A model generated the notes under the pieces. It did no database searches, was not told where the DNA came from, and was given only the letters and a program-made list of their open reading frames with translations. A program made the position numbers and the translations under genes. Shown here piece after piece: positions 5,309 through 9,093 of a stretch of 9,093 nt of DNA; positions within the stretch are counted from its first letter, which is position 1, and every line of letters begins with the position of its first letter. Origin of the DNA: an uncultured Duganella sp. (lineage in GTDB: Bacteria > Pseudomonadota > Gammaproteobacteria > Burkholderiales > Burkholderiaceae); NCBI GenBank assembly GCA_946482635.1, contig CAMLSG010000221.1:1-9093 (forward strand), in the 5' to 3' direction.

Positions 5309-8088
5309 TCGCGTTCGAGCTCAATGGCCGCTTGGTGCAGGCCGCGGAAGGCGAGACGCTGCTGCAGGCGGCCCGCCGGGAAGGCCTGGCAATCCCGCAC
5401 CTGTGCTACAAGGACGGCATGGCGCCGGCCGGCAACTGCCGGGCATGCATGGTGGAGATCGATGGCGAGCGTGTGCTGGCGCCGTCATGCTGCCGCCATC
5501 CTGCGCAAGGCATGAAAGTCAGGACCGACAGCCCGCGCGCGCTTGCAGCGCAAAAGATGGTGCTGGAACTGCTGCTGGCCGACATGCCGGAGCAAGCACA
5601 TACGCGTCACAATGAAGTCGAGCAATGGGCTGCAAGCCTCGCCGTCGGCAAGCCGCGCTTCGCTGGCCGCCGGCAGCCCGCACACGACCTCACGCACGCC
5701 GCGATTGCGGTCAACCTCGACGCCTGCATCCAGTGCACGCGCTGCCTGCGGGCTTGCCGCGACGAGCAGATGAACGACGTGATCGGCCTCGCATGGCGCG
5801 GCGACCACGAGAAGATCGTGTTCGACATGGATGATCCGATGGGGGCTTCCACCTGCGTTGCGTGCGGCGAATGCGTGCAGGCCTGCCCGACCGGCGCGCT
5901 GATGCCAGCGCGCGATGCGGCGCTGGCCGTGCCGGACAAGAAGGTAGACTCTGTTTGCCCATACTGCGGCGTGGGCTGCCAGCTCACCTACAACGTCAGG
6001 GACAACAAGATCCTGTATGTGGAAGGCCGCAACGGACCGGCGAACCAGGGCAGGCTGTGCGTGAAAGGGCGCTACGGCTTTGACTATGCCCACCACCCGC
6101 ACCGCCTGACCAGGCCACTGGTGCGCCGCGCCGATGCGCCGCCCAAGTCGGGCGACTTCACCATGGACCCTGAACGCGTGCACGAAGTCTTCCGCGAAGC
6201 GAGCTGGGAGGAAGCGCTGGCGCTGGCCGGCGGCAAACTGGCCGCCATCCGCGACCAGCATGGACGGCGCGCGCTGGCCGGCTTTGGCTCCGCCAAGGGT
6301 AGTAATGAAGAGGCCTATTTGTTCCAGAAGCTGGTGCGCACTGGATTCGGCAGCAATAACGTCGACCATTGCACGCGGCTGTGCCACGCTTCGTCGGTGG
6401 CGGCGCTGTTGGAAGGCATCGGCTCGGGCGCCGTCTCCAACCCGGTCAAGGACGTGATGAAGGCCGAAGTGGTGATCCTGATCGGCGCCAACCCGGCCGT
6501 CAACCATCCGGTGGCGGCAACGTGGATCAAGAACGCCGTGCGGCAGGGAACTAAGCTGGTGGTATGCGATCCGCGCCGCTCCGACCTGTCGCGCATCGCC
6601 CACCGCTTCCTGCAATTCAAGCCTGACACCGATGTGGCTTTGCTGAACGCCATGATGAACGTGATCGTGACGGAAGGACTGGTTGACAAGGATTTCATCG
6701 CAGGCCGCACAGTCGGTTACGACGAGCTTGCGGCAAACGTGGCTGATTACAGCCCGGAAGCGATGGCGCCGATTTGCGGCATCGAGGCTGCCACCATTCG
6801 CGAGGTGGCACGCTTGTACGCGGGTTCGCGCGCCTCGATGATCCTGTGGGGCATGGGGATCTCGCAGCACGTGCACGGCACCGACAATGCACGCTGCCTG
6901 ATCGCGCTGTCCCTGATGACGGGGCAGATCGGCCGGCCAGGCACCGGCCTGCATCCGCTACGGGGACAGAATAATGTACAGGGCGCCTCCGATGCGGGCC
7001 TGATCCCGATGATGTACCCGGACTACCAGCGAGTGACCGAACCGGCCGCCAGGGCGCGCTTCGAAAGCGCATGGGGCCTGCCGTCCGGCGCGCTGGACGA
7101 TAAACCCGGCCTGACGGTGGTGGAAGTGATGGATGCCGCCGAAGCAGGGCAGGTCAAAGGGATGTACATCATGGGCGAGAACCCCGCCATGTCCGATCCC
7201 GACGCCAACCATGCGCGGGCTGCACTGGCGTCGCTCGAACACCTGGTTGTGCAGGATATCTTCCTCACCGAAACAGCGTACCTGGCCGATGTGATCCTGC
7301 CAGCCAGCGCCTTCCCGGAAAAGACCGGCAGCTTCACCAACACCGACCGGCTGGTGCAGATCGGGCGGCAAGCGCTCGAACCGCCGGGCGAGGCGCGTCA
7401 GGACCTGTGGATTATCCAGCAGGTCGCGCAGCGGCTTGGCCTGGACTGGCAGTACGGCAGTGCAGCCGAAGTGTTCGAGGAGATGCGGCACGTCATGCCG
7501 AGCATCGCAGGCATCACGTGGGACAGGCTGGAGCGCGAGCATGCCGTGACTTATCCATGCCATGAAGAAGGCGATCCCGGCACGCCGGTGGTATTTACCG
7601 AAGACTTCCCGCGCGAGACTGGCCGTGCGCGATTCGTGCCGGCCGATATCATTCCGGCCGATGAGCGCCCGGACGCCGCCTACCCGATGGTCCTGATCAC
7701 CGGCCGCCAGCTCGAGCACTGGCACACCGGCAGCATGACGCGCCGCACGGCGGTGCTCGACGCGATCGAACCGGACCCGGTCGCCCTGGTGCATCCCCTG
7801 GACCTCGCGGCCCTGGGCGGCAGGCCGGGCGACGTGGTGACCATTGCGTCGCGGCGAGGGCAGGTATCGCTATATGCACGCGCTGATGACAGCTCGCCGC
7901 GCGGCGCCGTGTTCGTGCCGTTCTGTTATTACGAGGCGGCGATCAACAAGCTGACCAACCCGGCGCTCGACCCGTTTGGCAAGATCCCCGAATTCAAGTA
8001 CTGTGCAATCAAGGTCACGCTGGGCGGCGAGGTATGCGCCCAGTCCAGTTTTGGCGGCGGCAAGGCAATGGAGGCGGCAGGCGCATGA
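5305..8088 (+). CDS. Formate dehydrogenase catalytic alpha subunit (Mo/W-bis-MGD)
   Basis: The 927-residue subunit that interconverts formate and CO2. Domains in order: NuoG-like [2Fe-2S] ferredoxin (1-70; Cys34, Cys45, Cys48 and Cys62 or 63); a two-[4Fe-4S] domain with Cys141/144/147/151 and Cys184/187/190/194; the bis-MGD oxidoreductase domain opening with a [4Fe-4S] site (Cys218, Cys221, Cys225, Cys252) and Lys254; and a C-terminal dinucleotide-binding barrel (about 800-915). The metal ligand is Cys360 in RLCHAS, encoded by TGC and followed by the catalytic His361. Arg553 in PLRGQNNVQGA is the other conserved active-site residue. Residues 92-140, where NuoG and FdsA-type proteins carry a His/Cys3 cluster, contain no Cys before 141. 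No Tat signal is present, so the enzyme is cytoplasmic. Order and domain plan fit the two-subunit FDH1 type; molybdenum or tungsten cannot be told from sequence. Stop overlaps the fdhD start by ATGA. Confidence 0.93.
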   Translation: MIAFELNGRLVQAAEGETLLQAARREGLAIPHLCYKDGMAPAGNCRACMVEIDGERVLAPSCCRHPAQGMKVRTDSPRALAAQKMVLELLLADMPEQAHTRHNEVEQWAASLAVGKPRFAGRRQPAHDLTHAAIAVNLDACIQCTRCLRACRDEQMNDVIGLAWRGDHEKIVFDMDDPMGASTCVACGECVQACPTGALMPARDAALAVPDKKVDSVCPYCGVGCQLTYNVRDNKILYVEGRNGPANQGRLCVKGRYGFDYAHHPHRLTRPLVRRADAPPKSGDFTMDPERVHEVFREASWEEALALAGGKLAAIRDQHGRRALAGFGSAKGSNEEAYLFQKLVRTGFGSNNVDHCTRLCHASSVAALLEGIGSGAVSNPVKDVMKAEVVILIGANPAVNHPVAATWIKNAVRQGTKLVVCDPRRSDLSRIAHRFLQFKPDTDVALLNAMMNVIVTEGLVDKDFIAGRTVGYDELAANVADYSPEAMAPICGIEAATIREVARLYAGSRASMILWGMGISQHVHGTDNARCLIALSLMTGQIGRPGTGLHPLRGQNNVQGASDAGLIPMMYPDYQRVTEPAARARFESAWGLPSGALDDKPGLTVVEVMDAAEAGQVKGMYIMGENPAMSDPDANHARAALASLEHLVVQDIFLTETAYLADVILPASAFPEKTGSFTNTDRLVQIGRQALEPPGEARQDLWIIQQVAQRLGLDWQYGSAAEVFEEMRHVMPSIAGITWDRLEREHAVTYPCHEEGDPGTPVVFTEDFPRETGRARFVPADIIPADERPDAAYPMVLITGRQLEHWHTGSMTRRTAVLDAIEPDPVALVHPLDLAALGGRPGDVVTIASRRGQVSLYARADDSSPRGAVFVPFCYYEAAINKLTNPALDPFGKIPEFKYCAIKVTLGGEVCAQSSFGGGKAMEAAGA

Positions 8089-9041
8089 GATTACCGGAGA
8101 TGACACAGGCCAGCGTGCCCCTGACGCAGGAAGTGGAAGCGATCGACGAAAAAGGACGCCGCTCGCTGATTCACATTCCCGCTGAACGCCCGCTGACGGT
8201 GTACGTCGACAAGCGCGAACTGGTCACGTTGATGACGCTCGGCGGCGCACCGGAAGCCCTGGTCCTCGGCTACCTGCGCAACCAGCGCTTGGTTCGCTCG
8301 GTGGAGGACGTGGAATCGATCCATGTCGACTGGTCGGTCGGCGCCGCGGCAGTCAAAACGCGCGGCGGCGTGGCCGACATCGAGGAACGCACTTCACGCA
8401 AGGTCGTAACGACCGGCTGCGGCCAGGGTTCCGTGTTCGGCGACCTGATGGACGAGGTGGACGACATCGTGCTGCCGCCCGACGCACGGCTGAAGCAATC
8501 GGGCGTGTACCGGATTGTTGAAACGATCCGCACGCTGCAGTCGATCTACAAGCAAGCGGGTTCGGTGCATGGCTGCGCCCTGTTCACGCAAGCCGGCGAG
8601 CTGCTGTATTTTGTCGAAGACGTCGGCCGCCATAATGCAGTGGATTCGATCGCCGGGAAAATGTGGCTGGACGGCGTGGAAGGCGGCGACAAGGTGTTTT
8701 ACACGACGGGGCGCCTGACATCCGAAATGGTGATCAAAGGCGCGCAAATGGCGATACCCTTCCTGCTATCGCGTTCCGGCACCACCCAAATGGGCCACAG
8801 TGTTGCCACCCGCCTCGGCATGACCCTGCTGGCCCGCTGCACCGGCCGCCACTTCCTACTGCTGACCTCACCACAACGCCTGATCGCCGAACCCGAACTC
8901 GCCACAGTCCCGCCCGTGTCAACCTTGGGGTCAGGCTCTCAAGTTGACACGGCCTCGGCAGCAACTAATGCTCGGCTCGTGTCAACCTGCGGGCCTGACC
9001 CCAAGGTTGACACGGGCGCGGCCGTGGGTGGGGACTTATGA
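8085..9041 (+). CDS. fdhD: FdhD family formate dehydrogenase accessory sulfurtransferase
   Basis: FdhD moves sulfur from the IscS persulfide to the bis-MGD cofactor, a step needed for formate dehydrogenase activity. The product has 318 residues. Family signatures are TTGCGQGS (109-116), the HGCALF segment (162-167), EDVGRHNAVD (178-187) and TTGRLTSEMV (207-216). The first motif holds Cys112, but position 115, the second Cys of the CxxC pair in E. coli FdhD, is Gly. The start is ATG 8085, overlapping the alpha stop as ATGA, with GGAGG at 8071-8075. The FdhD core ends near residue 271 (LIAEPEL). The last 45 or so residues are a low-complexity tail containing VSTLGSGSQVDT and VSTCGPDPKVDT, which are translations of a palindromic DNA repeat. 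The tail is probably not needed for function. The stop at 9039-9041 overlaps the next start by ATGA. Confidence 0.92.
   Translation: MRLPEMTQASVPLTQEVEAIDEKGRRSLIHIPAERPLTVYVDKRELVTLMTLGGAPEALVLGYLRNQRLVRSVEDVESIHVDWSVGAAAVKTRGGVADIEERTSRKVVTTGCGQGSVFGDLMDEVDDIVLPPDARLKQSGVYRIVETIRTLQSIYKQAGSVHGCALFTQAGELLYFVEDVGRHNAVDSIAGKMWLDGVEGGDKVFYTTGRLTSEMVIKGAQMAIPFLLSRSGTTQMGHSVATRLGMTLLARCTGRHFLLLTSPQRLIAEPELATVPPVSTLGSGSQVDTASAATNARLVSTCGPDPKVDTGAAVGGDL
8914..8952. repeat. Hairpin A of the palindromic element
   Basis: Left arm 8914-8926 pairs with right arm 8941-8952: ten perfect base pairs (CCGTGTCAAC with GTTGACACGG), then a bulged C and two A-T pairs. The loop is 14 bases (8927-8940). There is no U-tract after it, so it is not a typical intrinsic terminator. 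Confidence 0.8.
8978..9014. repeat. Hairpin B of the palindromic element
   Basis: Arms 8978-8988 (CGTGTCAACCT) and 9004-9014 pair perfectly over 11 bp around a 15-base loop. As with hairpin A, there is no following U-run. It sits 24 bases before the start of the next reading frame. Confidence 0.8.
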
Positions 9042-9093
9042 TGGGGCTGATGGATGCGGTGCGCGGGGCGTTTGGCTTGCTGTTTAACGGCGA
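9038..9093 (+). CDS. Start of next operon gene, possibly a TupB-like tungstate permease (partial)
   Basis: ATG 9038 overlaps the fdhD stop as ATGA, repeating the gene-joining pattern of this operon; a second in-frame ATG follows at once at 9041. The frame is open to the edge and reads MMGLMDAVRGAFGLLFNG followed by a codon beginning GA (Asp or Glu). Eighteen residues cannot prove a family. The pattern of a short amphipathic start, then AFGLLFNG and an acidic residue, is what I recall from the N-termini of TupB-type tungstate ABC-transporter permeases, just before their first membrane span. A tungstate transporter would suit a tungsten-type formate dehydrogenase operon. Presence of a gene is likely; the identity is a guess from little sequence. 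Confidence 0.4.
   Translation, partial: MMGLMDAVRGAFGLLFNG

Larger units (their letters stand above)
8911..9018. repeat. 108-bp REP/BIME-like palindromic repeat inside the 3' end of fdhD
   Basis: Bases 8911-8936 and 8993-9018 are perfect reverse complements over 26 bp, separated by 56 bases. Inside are two smaller hairpins, so the core GTGTCAAC occurs four times in alternating orientation (plus, minus, plus, minus). This is the architecture of paired REP sequences (BIME). The outer arms are perfect; the inner arms have diverged by one or two bases. The unit translates in the fdhD frame to two related peptides. Copy number elsewhere in the genome cannot be judged, since only one composite copy is in this window. 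Confidence 0.85.

Noticed and set aside
6382..6384. Selenocysteine at the formate dehydrogenase active site
   Set aside because: The ligand codon is TGC (Cys360), not TGA, and the frame has no internal TGA.
5485..6954. Minus-strand frame of 489 codons opposite the alpha subunit
   Set aside because: Antisense shadow rich in His, Arg and Val without domains, lying wholly inside a well-conserved catalytic gene.
8911..9018. Intrinsic terminator after fdhD
   Set aside because: The hairpins lack a U-tract, lie within the open reading frame, and the next gene starts by overlap, so read-through is expected.
8911..9018. CRISPR array or insertion-sequence ends
   Set aside because: The repeats alternate in orientation with unequal short spacers and there is no transposase or cas gene nearby; REP/BIME architecture fits better.

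Overview
The window is GC-rich bacterial chromosome. Gene style and protein families point to a betaproteobacterium, most likely the Oxalobacteraceae (Massilia/Duganella/Janthinobacterium type). That placement is an impression from protein and codon style, not from a marker gene. No tRNA, rRNA, CRISPR array, integrase or insertion sequence is visible.

Left part (1-3487) is a set of small unrelated genes. On the minus strand are a short flagellar-rod-like protein (831-1166), a type I phosphoribosyltransferase (135-776) and probably the first codons of another gene running off the left edge (1-80). A 113-bp gap separates them from a plus-strand TetR-family repressor (1280-1837). Next comes a secreted alpha/beta hydrolase (1898-3076) with a complete Ser-Asp-His triad and an uncertain start codon. 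A small integral membrane protein on the minus strand (3077-3487) converges on it, with the two stop codons touching.

Right part (3599-9093) is one tightly packed plus-strand operon for a cytoplasmic NAD-linked formate dehydrogenase. The first gene encodes a beta subunit in which the NuoE-like and NuoF-like modules are fused. It overlaps by ATGA the alpha subunit gene, which carries ferredoxin-type Fe-S domains and a bis-MGD molybdenum/tungsten catalytic domain with a cysteine (not selenocysteine) ligand. That gene overlaps by ATGA a gene for FdhD, the sulfurtransferase that activates the metal cofactor. FdhD in turn overlaps by ATGA a fourth reading frame cut by the right edge. Its few visible residues resemble the start of a TupB-like tungstate permease, which would fit the two-subunit tungsten enzyme FDH1 of Methylorubrum extorquens. 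In the likely scheme alpha oxidises formate to CO2 (or runs in reverse), electrons pass along the Fe-S chain to the FMN of beta and reduce NAD+, and FdhD sulfurates the cofactor.

The most unusual sequence feature is a 108-bp palindromic repeat (8911-9018): two hairpins nested in a perfect 26-bp inverted repeat. It lies inside the 3' end of fdhD, encodes a repetitive C-terminal tail, and has a length divisible by three, so it keeps the reading frame and the downstream overlap. I see no convincing new multi-gene system here. The best leads are this repeat-coded tail, the FdhD variant with one cysteine of the CxxC pair, the alpha subunit without the NuoG-type His/Cys3 cluster ligands, and the possible tungstate-transport gene at the edge.
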